From Clostridiales bacterium (lineage in GTDB: Bacteria > Bacillota > Clostridia > Lachnospirales > Bianqueaceae), in the NCBI GenBank assembly GCA_024689505.1, contig JAILDJ010000177.1:31916-95915 (forward strand): DNA of 64,000 nt, in the 5' to 3' direction. This document shows, in pieces, positions 50,042 to 58,323 of this stretch (position 1 is the first letter of the stretch; the number at the start of each line of letters is the position of its first letter). A model generated the notes under the pieces. It was not told the origin of the DNA, ran no database searches, and saw only the letters and a list, made by a program, of their open reading frames with translations. The position numbers and the translations under genes are program-made.

Positions 50042-52449
50042 TATTCTCCCTTTCCCGGCACTTGCGCGACGGACAGGATACATTCTGCCTCTGCAAGGCC
50101 TTGTGCCGTAAACCGCACACGGATCGTATCCGCATCACACTGTGCGAATGCACGCACCACGGCCATCACGCTGCCGCGGAATGCTTTTCTGCGGCCCGTA
50201 CCGTAATCCTCTTCCGTGCAAGGATCGCCGGAACCCAATCCCTGCAACACACCGGCTCCTTCGACCTCTACATGGATCTCCCGATCATCGAGGACCAGCG
50301 GGATCCCGTTCTGATCGGTGATCGTGCACCGGATATAGGCCAAATCTTTTCCATCCGTCTTCAGGGTCATATGCTCCGCATCCAATGAAAGACAGGCGGC
50401 CGGTCTGGCAGTTTGCAGCACATCATTGGCGATGACCTTATTTCCATGGACCGCTTCCGCTGTCAGCGTACCCCTCTGGTACGGGATCTCCGCTCGTGCG
50501 ATCATGCGCTCTGTGGGCACACATGCCACTTCCACGCCATTCAACAGGAACCGCACCTGTTCCGCGGACGTATATGCCACAGCCATGACGGGCTTCCCGA
50601 TCCACTCATCCTCATACGTCCAGGATGAGAAGACCTCTTCCCAGTGCCAACCATTGCCATAGCAATTGTACCCTGTCCGGGATGGATGCCTCGTAAACAG
50701 ATGGATGCCTAAGTCCAGGCCCCATACCACATTGCGGTAATAGCTTACCGGCAGACGGTATCCCGTCATGTCCAGATCTCCCTGCCAGCAAGACAGCCAC
50801 GGATAAGGCACACCCCAGCTGAAGGTCTTCGGCGGTTCTTTGGCCCAAATGACGCGGCCCATGCCGGCTTCTCCCAGATTGTCCATGGCTACCCAGACAA
50901 AGTCGCCGATACAGTTCGGATTCTCCTTGACCGCCTGCCAGTTCTCCCAAGTCAGTGCCGGACGGGTCTCCGTACCCATGATGACACGGTCCGGATATTG
51001 CTCCCGATCCATGGCATAGCGGCGGAAATGATAGTTATATCCCGCGATATCCAGATTGGCGATGCCTGCTTCCGTGGCGGCGCCCCACAGATCCTCGCCG
51101 TGGAAAACACCGTTCTCCACAAAATTGACGTAATGATCCATTTCCGGGAAGTCCATACTGCGGAAGAAATCCTCCGGACGGCCGCAGGCACAGTTGACGC
51201 CGCTGGTGACCGGCCGCGTCGGATCCAGAGACCGGACGAGTTCCGCTTGTTTCCGGCCCCACTCGATGCCATTGGAATTCCCATCGAACTCCATGATCTC
51301 GTTACCGATGCTCCAGCAAAAGACCGAAGGGTGATTGCGGTCCCGCAGGACCATCATCGAGGTATCATAGTCCCACCACTTCTCAAAGTAAGTATGATAG
51401 TCCAGCGGATTCTTCCCGTACCGCCACACGTCGAAGCTTTCGACCAGGACCAGCATGCCCATCTTGTCGCAGGCATCCAGCAAGGCGGTAGACGGCGGAT
51501 TATGCGCGGTCCGGATGGCATTGAAGCCCGCCTGCTTCAAGAGGCGGATCTTACGTGCCTCCGCCACGGGATAAGCAGCGGAACCAAGCATCCCGTTGTC
51601 ATGATGGATGCAGCCACCCCTAAGCTTCATCGGTACACCGTTCAAGCGGAACCCCTGTTTCGCATCGATCTCGATACAGCGGATGCCAAAGGTCTGCAGA
51701 TGCATGTCCGCCCCCTCAGGTGTTTGTATCGACATACAAGCCTGGTACAATTGCGGATCCTCTGTCGACCACAGCCGTGGCTCCTCCACGATCAGTTCCT
51801 GACAGACGGTGGTCTTCCCTGCATCCAAAGATACAGCCGCTTCCGTCATGGCCACGGTATTACCGAAAGGATCCTGGATCTTGATCCTGAGCAGACCCTC
51901 TGCAGCAGTCCGTACACCGCAGATCCCGGCCTCGACACGGACTCGGGCTTGCGATCCTGAGGCTTCTGGTGTCGTGATGAACACCGCATAGGGATCGAAC
52001 CAGATCCGGCCTGCCCTATATAAAGTGACCTCCCGGTACAGACCGCCGCCCGTATACCAGCGCGAACCCGGATGGATGGCACTGGTGGTGATCCTCAGAT
52101 GATTCTCACCCGCGTTAAGCTTTTCACTTAGGTCGACGAGCACCCCCGTATATCCATAGGGATGCTGATAGATCAGATCCCCATTCAGGAACACTTCCGC
52201 ATGTTCATAAGCCCCATCCAAATGCATAAGGACCGTCTCACCCGCCGCGGCTGTCAGGTCTTTTTCATACACGGCCTGCGCCGACGGGAAGAATCCGACC
52301 GACCCCTGTCCTCCACTGTCCGGGCTTCTATGCATGTTGATGATATGATCGTCCGGCAGATCGACCCATTCCCGGGTCATCCGGCTCCAATGCGATCCCG
52401 CACTGCGCATCCAATGCAGGCTAAAATCCTCTTTACGCAAATCTCTCAC
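50041..52449 (-). CDS. GH2 beta-galactosidase-type glycosidase
   Basis: 802 residues starting at GTG 52449, directly after the Nudix stop. Jelly-roll and immunoglobulin-like domains lead to the TIM barrel: GGCIHHDNGMLGSAAYP, IRTAHNPPS, the acid/base Glu in FCWSIGNEIMEF (about residue 383) and the nucleophile Glu in VIMGTETRPA (about 490). C-terminal beta domains follow. GH2 covers beta-galactosidases, glucuronidases and mannosidases; a galactosidase-like role is most likely but not certain. No signal peptide is seen. It is coupled to the Fe-ADH gene by TAATG. Confidence 0.92.
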   Translation of the reverse strand: MRDLRKEDFSLHWMRSAGSHWSRMTREWVDLPDDHIINMHRSPDSGGQGSVGFFPSAQAVYEKDLTAAAGETVLMHLDGAYEHAEVFLNGDLIYQHPYGYTGVLVDLSEKLNAGENHLRITTSAIHPGSRWYTGGGLYREVTLYRAGRIWFDPYAVFITTPEASGSQARVRVEAGICGVRTAAEGLLRIKIQDPFGNTVAMTEAAVSLDAGKTTVCQELIVEEPRLWSTEDPQLYQACMSIQTPEGADMHLQTFGIRCIEIDAKQGFRLNGVPMKLRGGCIHHDNGMLGSAAYPVAEARKIRLLKQAGFNAIRTAHNPPSTALLDACDKMGMLVLVESFDVWRYGKNPLDYHTYFEKWWDYDTSMMVLRDRNHPSVFCWSIGNEIMEFDGNSNGIEWGRKQAELVRSLDPTRPVTSGVNCACGRPEDFFRSMDFPEMDHYVNFVENGVFHGEDLWGAATEAGIANLDIAGYNYHFRRYAMDREQYPDRVIMGTETRPALTWENWQAVKENPNCIGDFVWVAMDNLGEAGMGRVIWAKEPPKTFSWGVPYPWLSCWQGDLDMTGYRLPVSYYRNVVWGLDLGIHLFTRHPSRTGYNCYGNGWHWEEVFSSWTYEDEWIGKPVMAVAYTSAEQVRFLLNGVEVACVPTERMIARAEIPYQRGTLTAEAVHGNKVIANDVLQTARPAACLSLDAEHMTLKTDGKDLAYIRCTITDQNGIPLVLDDREIHVEVEGAGVLQGLGSGDPCTEEDYGTGRRKAFRGSVMAVVRAFAQCDADTIRVRFTAQGLAEAECILSVAQVPGKGE

Positions 52450-53025
52450 CTACTTTCCGGTTTGCGTATTCACAAGTTTCGCGTTCAGTTTATTATAGAT
52501 CCGCGTACGGAACCACGGCTCCGTCGAACGTTCCACAGCTTCCTCCGGCGTGAACCAGGCAACAGCCGCATTCTCATCCGGCCTGTGCGTAAGAGGTTCC
52601 TCCGGATCTGCCTCGATCAGAAACGTGACATTCAGGTGCAGATGGGAGGACACATATCTGCCCCGCTTCTCATGCCCATCCACCGTCAGGATCTCCAAAG
52701 AAAAGATTTCCGGGCTGACCAGACGCACGTGCGTCAGCCCGCTTTCTTCCTGAACCTCCCGGACCGCAACCCTGGCCAGATCCCGGTCTCCATCCGCGTG
52801 CCCGCCCAGCCAGGACCAGGACTGATAGATATTATGGTATACCATCAAGACTTTGTCGCGGCTTGGGGATACGACCCAGGCGGAAGCCGTCAGATGTGCA
52901 GTCTCATTATCGCGCGTCCAAAGATCAGCACCGCTTTCCAGCAAGGAAAGCAAGCGTTCCCGGTCTTTCTCTTCTTGTTCGTTATAAGGCCTGTAGGCCT
53001 GGATCGCTTCATAGAGGGCCTTCAT
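52450..53025 (-). CDS. Nudix hydrolase
   Basis: 191 residues from ATG 53025, which overlaps the kinase stop by ATGA. The Nudix box is present (GGHADGDRDLARVAVREVQEESGL in outline: G, five residues, D in place of the usual E, then REVQEESG). It has an N-terminal helical extension and the FRTRIYNKL tail found in IDI/MutT-like Nudix proteins. It hydrolyses a nucleoside diphosphate linked to another moiety; the substrate is unknown. It is the second gene of the seven-gene operon. Confidence 0.88.
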   Translation of the reverse strand: MKALYEAIQAYRPYNEQEEKDRERLLSLLESGADLWTRDNETAHLTASAWVVSPSRDKVLMVYHNIYQSWSWLGGHADGDRDLARVAVREVQEESGLTHVRLVSPEIFSLEILTVDGHEKRGRYVSSHLHLNVTFLIEADPEEPLTHRPDENAAVAWFTPEEAVERSTEPWFRTRIYNKLNAKLVNTQTGK

Positions 53026-53570
53026 CGTTTCAACTGCTCCGCTACGTATGCCTCGACCATGTCCAGGCCTTTGCCTTGCCAATTGTCACCGCCCAGCCGG
53101 ATATCGGCATACCGCACCGTCGGCAGCAGCCACTTCGCCTCACTGAACCGTGCGCTTTGCAGATAAAAATCCGCGATCTCCTGCATGGTGCCCCGTCCCG
53201 CCTTGATGTTGCGGTCGATCCTGCGGTACATGCGCTCTTCGATGGGCAGTTCCAGGAAGATCTTAAGATCCAGAAGATCACGCACCTTCTGCGGATACAG
53301 GATCCCATTGCCTTCAACGATCAGGATGTCGGCTTGTGTCTCTGCTTCGATCGCATCTACCATAGCATCATAATCGATCGATTCCGGACAGTTGTAATCG
53401 TCCATCCAATTGCCGGTGACAGGGCTCAGCATCTGCGGCAGTGGATGGATGAACCATCGATCCGCACCGAACAGACACACCTTCCCGTAAGCGCCAAGAC
53501 GCTCCTGAAGCGCGGCTGCCATGGTGGATTTACCGCTGCCGGAACCCCCGGCGATCCCGATGATGAACAT
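53022..53570 (-). CDS. Uridine kinase-like P-loop kinase
   Basis: 182 residues. P-loop GGSGSGKST (residues 8-16), an Asp-rich acceptor region (LFGADRWFIHP, NCPESIDYDAMV), LIVEGNGILYP (equivalent to the Walker B/DxG region) and a lid-like ERMYRRIDRNIKAGRG fit the uridine kinase/phosphoribulokinase fold. It probably phosphorylates a nucleoside or a sugar-like compound. It is the first gene of an operon with Nudix, GH2, ADH, cupin, GH29 and GNAT genes, so a sugar-type substrate is conceivable. The 15-residue C-terminal part is non-standard. Confidence 0.85.
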   Translation of the reverse strand: MFIIGIAGGSGSGKSTMAAALQERLGAYGKVCLFGADRWFIHPLPQMLSPVTGNWMDDYNCPESIDYDAMVDAIEAETQADILIVEGNGILYPQKVRDLLDLKIFLELPIEERMYRRIDRNIKAGRGTMQEIADFYLQSARFSEAKWLLPTVRYADIRLGGDNWQGKGLDMVEAYVAEQLKR

Positions 53571-53610
53571 AGCGCGTTCCTTCCTTCTTTTTGTGCTTGT
53601 GATGCCATAT

Positions 53611-53640
53611 AGTATAGCACATCACCCCCATGTTTGTACA
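53611..53640 (-). promoter_or_regulatory. Promoter of the seven-gene kinase-to-GNAT operon
   Basis: On the minus strand TGTACA (53635-53640), 18 bp, then TATACT (53611-53616), about 40 bases before the kinase ATG, which has an AAGGAAGG site. Confidence 0.6.
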
Positions 53641-53649
53641 CGTTTTACA

Positions 53650-53678
53650 TTGAATTTCACTCTTATCCATGATACAAT
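53650..53678 (+). promoter_or_regulatory. Promoter of typA
   Basis: TTGAAT (53650-53655), 17 bp, then TACAAT (53673-53678). The ATG at 53718 follows a CAGGAG site. Confidence 0.7.
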
Positions 53679-53717
53679 ATACGGTGGATTTTAATGAGCA
53701 TCAATTCAGGAGATTTT

Positions 53718-55538
53718 ATGAAACAAGAGAATATCAGAAACATCGCTATCATCGCGCACGTCGATCACGGAAAGACCACCCTGGTCGATGCCATGCTCAC
53801 CCAAAGCGGCATCTTCCGGGAGAACCAGGAAGTCGGGACCCAGGTCATGGATTCCAACGATCTGGAACGTGAACGCGGCATCACGATCCTGGCGAAAAAT
53901 ACATCGATCCGGTACGGGGATACCAAGATCAATATCATCGATACCCCCGGCCACGCGGATTTCGGCGGTGAAGTCGAACGCAGTCTGAAAATGGCCAATG
54001 GCGTCCTGCTTTTGGTCGATGCGTATGAAGGCTGCATGCCGCAGACCCGTTTCGTTTTGAAAAAAGCTTTGGACCTGAAACTGGTCCCGATCATCGTCAT
54101 CAATAAAGTCGATCGCCCCATGGCCCGTCCTGACGATGTAGTCGAAGAAGTGCTGGAACTGCTGCTGGACTTAGGCGCGTCCGATGAACAGTTGGATTCC
54201 CCCGTGGTCTTCGCTTCCGCCCGCGATGGCTGGGCTTCCCTGGATTCCGGTACTGTCGGCACCGACATCAAACCTCTGCTCGACACCATCGTCAGTGCGA
54301 TCCCGGCTCCGACCGGCGATACCGAGGGCGATCTGCAGCTTTTGGTCTCCAATATCGATTATGATGAATATACCGGTCGTATCGCGATCGGCCGTATCGA
54401 CCGCGGCCGCGTCCACGTGGGCGACACCGCTGTCATCTGTCGTAAAAACGGTACTGCTTCCACCATCAAACTCAGCAACATCTATACTTACGAGGATCTG
54501 CACCGCACTCCCTGTGAGGAAGCCGAAGCCGGTGAGATCGTCGCCGTCTCCGGCATCAAGGACATCAACATCGGTGAAACGATCTGCTGCCCCACCAACG
54601 TGGAACCGCTGCCCTTCGTAGCCATCGATGAACCGGTTCTTTCCATGACCTTCACCGTTAACAAGAGTCCTTTTGCCGGCCGTGAAGGTGAGTATGTCAC
54701 TTCCCGCCATCTGCGTGACCGTCTGTTCCGCGAACTGGAATCCAACATTTCCCTGCGCGTGGAAGAAACCGATACGCCGGACTCCTTCGTCGTCTCCGGC
54801 CGTGGTGAACTGCATCTTTCCGTTCTCATCGAAAACATGCGCCGACAGGGGTATGAATTCGCCGTTTCCAAACCGCGCGTCATCACCAAAATGGTGGATG
54901 GAAAGCTCTACGAGCCCTTCGAAAACCTGACCGTCGATCTGCCGGATGAATTCACCGGCGTGCTGATGGAAGGTGCCGGCATCCGTCACGCGGAGCTTCT
55001 CAACATGACCCCGACCCAGGGAGGCTATACCCGCGTCGAGTTCCTGATCCCGGCCCGCGGACTGATCGGCTATCGTTCTCAGCTCATGACCGAGACCAAG
55101 GGTACTGCGATCATCAACCACGTTTTCGATAGCTATCGTCCATCCCGCGGTGAGATCACATCCCGTACCCGTGGTTCCCTGATCGCCCATGAGACCGGTG
55201 ATTCCGTGACCTATGGTTTGTTCAACGCACAGGACCGCGGTACCATGTTCATCGGTGCCGGCGTCCCTGTATACGAAGGTATGATCGTTGGCGAAAGCTC
55301 CCGTATGGAGGACATCGTCGTCAATGTATGCAAGCGCAAACATGCGACCAATACCCGTTCCGCCGCCGCGGATGAGGCACTGCGCCTGGTCCCGCCGCGT
55401 GAACTGACTTTGGAACAGTGTCTGGATTTCATTGCGGATGATGAACTTGTGGAAGTCACTCCGAAAAACATCCGTATGCGTAAAATGATCCTTGATCAGC
55501 AAGGCCGTGCCAAAGCGGACCACAGAAAGAAGGCTTGA
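53718..55538 (+). CDS. typA: Ribosome-associated GTPase TypA/BipA
   Basis: 606 residues from ATG 53718, chosen because MKQENIRNIAIIAHVDHGKTTLVDAM is the standard family start and has a CAGGAG site; an upstream in-frame ATG adds only a few residues. All G motifs are visible: AHVDHGKT, RERGITI, DTPGHADF, NKVD. A beta-barrel and the C-terminal BipA domain with KRKHATNTRSAAADEA follow. It binds the ribosome like EF-G and supports 50S assembly and stress growth. The murC gene follows six bases downstream, so the two are probably co-transcribed. Confidence 0.97.
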   Translation: MKQENIRNIAIIAHVDHGKTTLVDAMLTQSGIFRENQEVGTQVMDSNDLERERGITILAKNTSIRYGDTKINIIDTPGHADFGGEVERSLKMANGVLLLVDAYEGCMPQTRFVLKKALDLKLVPIIVINKVDRPMARPDDVVEEVLELLLDLGASDEQLDSPVVFASARDGWASLDSGTVGTDIKPLLDTIVSAIPAPTGDTEGDLQLLVSNIDYDEYTGRIAIGRIDRGRVHVGDTAVICRKNGTASTIKLSNIYTYEDLHRTPCEEAEAGEIVAVSGIKDINIGETICCPTNVEPLPFVAIDEPVLSMTFTVNKSPFAGREGEYVTSRHLRDRLFRELESNISLRVEETDTPDSFVVSGRGELHLSVLIENMRRQGYEFAVSKPRVITKMVDGKLYEPFENLTVDLPDEFTGVLMEGAGIRHAELLNMTPTQGGYTRVEFLIPARGLIGYRSQLMTETKGTAIINHVFDSYRPSRGEITSRTRGSLIAHETGDSVTYGLFNAQDRGTMFIGAGVPVYEGMIVGESSRMEDIVVNVCKRKHATNTRSAAADEALRLVPPRELTLEQCLDFIADDELVEVTPKNIRMRKMILDQQGRAKADHRKKA

Positions 55539-55543
55539 ACAGC

Positions 55544-56917
55544 ATGAATAAGATCCATTTTATCGGGATCTGCGGTATCAGCATGAGTTCTCTGGCGCAG
55601 ATCCTGCATGAACAGGGCTGGACGGTGACCGGTTCAGATCTTCGCGAGAATGATACATCCCGCGCCTTGGAGGCACAGGGGATCCCCGTTGCCATCGGTC
55701 AGACGGCTGAAAACATCAAGCCTGACATGGAATTGATCGTCTATACCGCGGCAGTGCATGAGGATAATCCGGAACTGATCGCTGCCCGCGCGCTGGCGGC
55801 CCGCTGTCCTGAACAGACCCGCGTTATCGAACGCTCCGTCCTTCTCGGTGAAATGATCGATCGTTATGAGATCCCGATCGGTGTGGCCGGTACCCATGGC
55901 AAGACCAGCACCTCCAGTATGCTGTCCTACATTTTCATGGAAGCCGATGCGGATCCGACCGTGACCATCGGCGGTATCCTGCGCAGATTCAATACGAATT
56001 TCCATATCGGTCATTCTCCCTATATCATCTATGAAGCCTGCGAGTACTCGGACAGTTTTCTCGAATTCCGCGGCAAGGTGAATATCATCACCAATATCGA
56101 AGCAGAACATCTGGATTATTTCGGGACCCTCAAAAACATCAAGAAGTCTTTCCATAAGTTTTCCGAGATCATGCGTCCGGACGGCATCCTGATCACCGGG
56201 TTGGAGAACGCGCCTCTCTTTTCGGACTTCTCCGGCACACTGTATACTGTTTCGCTGGATGATCCACGTGCAGATTACACTGCTGCCAATATCATCCATC
56301 ACACGAACGGCCTGGGCTCCTCCTTCGATCTGGTGTTCCGTGGCGAGAACCTGGGTACGCTGGACCTGTACGTGCCCGGTCGGCACTACATCTACGACGC
56401 CATGTGTGCTGCCGCTGCCGCACTCAGTCAGGGCATTCCCTTTGCTGACGTACAAAAAGGTCTATCCACATACCAGAGCACCAAGAAGCGATTCGAATAT
56501 AAGGGTACATGGAACGGCGTGACGATGATCGATGACTATGCGCACCATCCATCTGAGATCAAGGCTACACTTTTGGCCGCGGATGAAGTCCCGCATAAGG
56601 ATCTGTACGTTGCCTTCCAACCGCACACCTATACCCGTACCAAAGCCTTCCTTCCCGACTTCATCAAAGCTCTGTCTTTAGCGGATCATGTCGTACTGGC
56701 AGACATCTATGCAGCCCGCGAAAAAGATCCTCACGACATTCACTCCTTGGATATCGCGCGTGGACTTACGGAACTCGGTTGCGACTGTCATTACTTTCCT
56801 ACGTTCGATGAAATCGAAAAATTTTTATTAAAAAATATATCACCCGGCGATCTGTTGATAACTATGGGCGCCGGAACCATCTCAACTATCGGAGATTCTA
56901 TTCTCAGCAGGAAATAA
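55544..56917 (+). CDS. murC: UDP-N-acetylmuramate--L-alanine ligase
   Basis: 457 residues from ATG 55544 (an in-frame TTG nine bases earlier overlaps typA and is less likely). The N-terminal Rossmann motif is the clostridial form FIGICGISMSSLAQIL. The ATP site is GVAGTHGKTSTSSML, and DYAHHPSEI and the C-terminal Mur ligase domain are present. It adds the first alanine of the murein stem peptide in the cytoplasm. It is followed by a 337-bp region of DnaA-box-like repeats and then the replication loader genes. Confidence 0.96.
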   Translation: MNKIHFIGICGISMSSLAQILHEQGWTVTGSDLRENDTSRALEAQGIPVAIGQTAENIKPDMELIVYTAAVHEDNPELIAARALAARCPEQTRVIERSVLLGEMIDRYEIPIGVAGTHGKTSTSSMLSYIFMEADADPTVTIGGILRRFNTNFHIGHSPYIIYEACEYSDSFLEFRGKVNIITNIEAEHLDYFGTLKNIKKSFHKFSEIMRPDGILITGLENAPLFSDFSGTLYTVSLDDPRADYTAANIIHHTNGLGSSFDLVFRGENLGTLDLYVPGRHYIYDAMCAAAAALSQGIPFADVQKGLSTYQSTKKRFEYKGTWNGVTMIDDYAHHPSEIKATLLAADEVPHKDLYVAFQPHTYTRTKAFLPDFIKALSLADHVVLADIYAAREKDPHDIHSLDIARGLTELGCDCHYFPTFDEIEKFLLKNISPGDLLITMGAGTISTIGDSILSRK

Positions 56918-57254
56918 TCCACACAATCCACCGCTGTTTACAGCTTCTTGCCATGTTCCATCTGTGCATAAAACCACAGAAGTTGTGCAAAATCTATTCT
57001 TTCAAAAAACCTTTATTTATGCGGGTTTGAGAGATCGTCGACAACACTGATCAGGACTTATCCACTCCCTGGTGGATAAGTCCTATTCTGCTCCTGTGAC
57101 ATCTGACCCCCTTTTCAAATCCAGAAAAAAGTAGTATACTATGTACCGCAAACAAGTGAAGAAAACAGATGTTTTTGAACATCTGTTCCCATATATAGAG
57201 AGAAAAAACACCTGATAGAAGACCTTATTGCTATATGAAAGAGGTTACGTTTCC
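56918..57254 (+). promoter_or_regulatory. Intergenic region with a cluster of DnaA-box-like sequences
   Basis: 337 bp without a gene. DnaA-box matches (consensus TTATNCACA): TAATCCACA at 56915-56923 (one mismatch), TTATGCACA on the minus strand at 56963-56971 (perfect), TTTTGCACA on the minus strand at 56984-56992 (one mismatch), TTATCCACT at 57058-57066 and TTATCCACC on the minus strand at 57071-57079 (one mismatch each). The last two lie in the arms of a 13-bp hairpin (57053-57084). The dnaD-like promoter and a 10-bp palindrome (57164-57187) follow. Confidence 0.6.
57112..57140 (+). promoter_or_regulatory. Promoter of the dnaD-like/dnaI operon
   Basis: TTTTCA (57112-57117), 17 bp, then TATACT (57135-57140). 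A perfect inverted repeat AACAGATGTT/AACATCTGTT (57164-57173 and 57178-57187) lies in the leader, a candidate operator or RNA hairpin. Confidence 0.55.
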
Positions 57255-58319
57255 ATGCCGGATATTTTGTATTCCAGCGACCCCCATCCCGGATACATCC
57301 TGCTATCCGATGAATTCATATTGCAGCATATGCCACGGGCTAACGGCACCTATGTAAAGGTGTTCCTGTATGCCTATCAGCATTACTGCAACCGTGTGTC
57401 CGGACTGTCGACACAGTCCATCGCGCAGGCACTTCACATGATCGAATCCGACGTTGTCGAAGCGCTTCGCTATTGGCAGGATCTGGGGCTTGTCCATATT
57501 CAGGATATGAATGGCGCCTTGTCCATTCGTTTCGAGGACGGCGGTTCTCTGCCGACGCCCCCGCCCGTACGTGAAAAAATGAAACAGCAGGAGCAGGTCG
57601 AACGGCCAGTCATCTCCAAAGTCGTGCAGGTCGAGCATAAACCTACCTACACCCCGGAAGAACTGGCAGTCTATCAGACCAATCCAAAGATCGCGGGTCT
57701 TTTCGCGAAGGCGAGCGTTTCTTTTGGCGCGCCGTTAAGTCCTCCGAACCTGTCCATGCTGTACAGTTTCTATGATTATTACCGTCTGCCGGTCGATGTG
57801 ATCGAATATCTGATCGAATACTGCTTAAGCCATGGTGGCCGTACACTGCGCTACATGGAAAAGGTCGCTCAGGACTGGTCCGATCAGGGCATCAACACCC
57901 TGGAAAAAGCCCAAGCCTATGTCACACGCTTTGCTTCCTATCGTCCCATCCTCAATGCACTGCACCTGCGCTCCGCGCGTCCTTCCGATCAGGAACTGAC
58001 TTACATCCGCCGTTGGATGGACGAGTATCAGATGCCGGAAGAGCTCATCGTTGAAGCCTGCAACCGCACCTACAGCCGTACCAACCAGCCCAGCTTTGCC
58101 TACGCGGATTCTATCCTGGAGAACTGGCATTTGATGGATATCCATACAATGGAAGGTGTAGCGAAGGCCGATGAAAGCTTCCTGCGCAGCCAGGGTGTAC
58201 CTGCTGAGAGGCGTCAGAATGCGGCCGGTGCCGCCGAAGGCTTCGCTGTCCACAGTGATTGGGATTATGAAGCGTTGGAGCGTCTGGCGCAGGATCAGCT
58301 CTATTCAGAAAGGAAATAA
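57255..58319 (+). CDS. DnaD/DnaB-like replication initiation protein
   Basis: 354 residues from ATG 57255, with an AAAGAGG site; an in-frame TTG nine codons earlier is less likely. The N-terminal part resembles the winged-helix dimerisation domain of DnaD (FILQHMPRANGTYVKVFLYAYQHY). Two DnaD-type helical domains follow (about 150-215, GAPLSPPNLSMLYSFYDYYRLPVDVIEYL, and about 235-310, RPSDQELTYIRRWMDEYQMPEELI). Such proteins prime helicase loading at oriC and at restart forks. It is followed four bases later by dnaI, matching a loader operon. Confidence 0.9.
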   Translation: MPDILYSSDPHPGYILLSDEFILQHMPRANGTYVKVFLYAYQHYCNRVSGLSTQSIAQALHMIESDVVEALRYWQDLGLVHIQDMNGALSIRFEDGGSLPTPPPVREKMKQQEQVERPVISKVVQVEHKPTYTPEELAVYQTNPKIAGLFAKASVSFGAPLSPPNLSMLYSFYDYYRLPVDVIEYLIEYCLSHGGRTLRYMEKVAQDWSDQGINTLEKAQAYVTRFASYRPILNALHLRSARPSDQELTYIRRWMDEYQMPEELIVEACNRTYSRTNQPSFAYADSILENWHLMDIHTMEGVAKADESFLRSQGVPAERRQNAAGAAEGFAVHSDWDYEALERLAQDQLYSERK

Positions 58320-58323
58320 ATCC

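Noticed and set aside
54171..55523. Long open frame opposite typA (450 codons, minus strand)
   Set aside because: It is antisense to a highly conserved gene and its composition follows from typA codon use.
56918..57254. Chromosomal origin of replication at the DnaA-box cluster
   Set aside because: No dnaA, dnaN or recF is adjacent, and no clear AT-rich unwinding element is seen. The boxes are kept as a cluster only.
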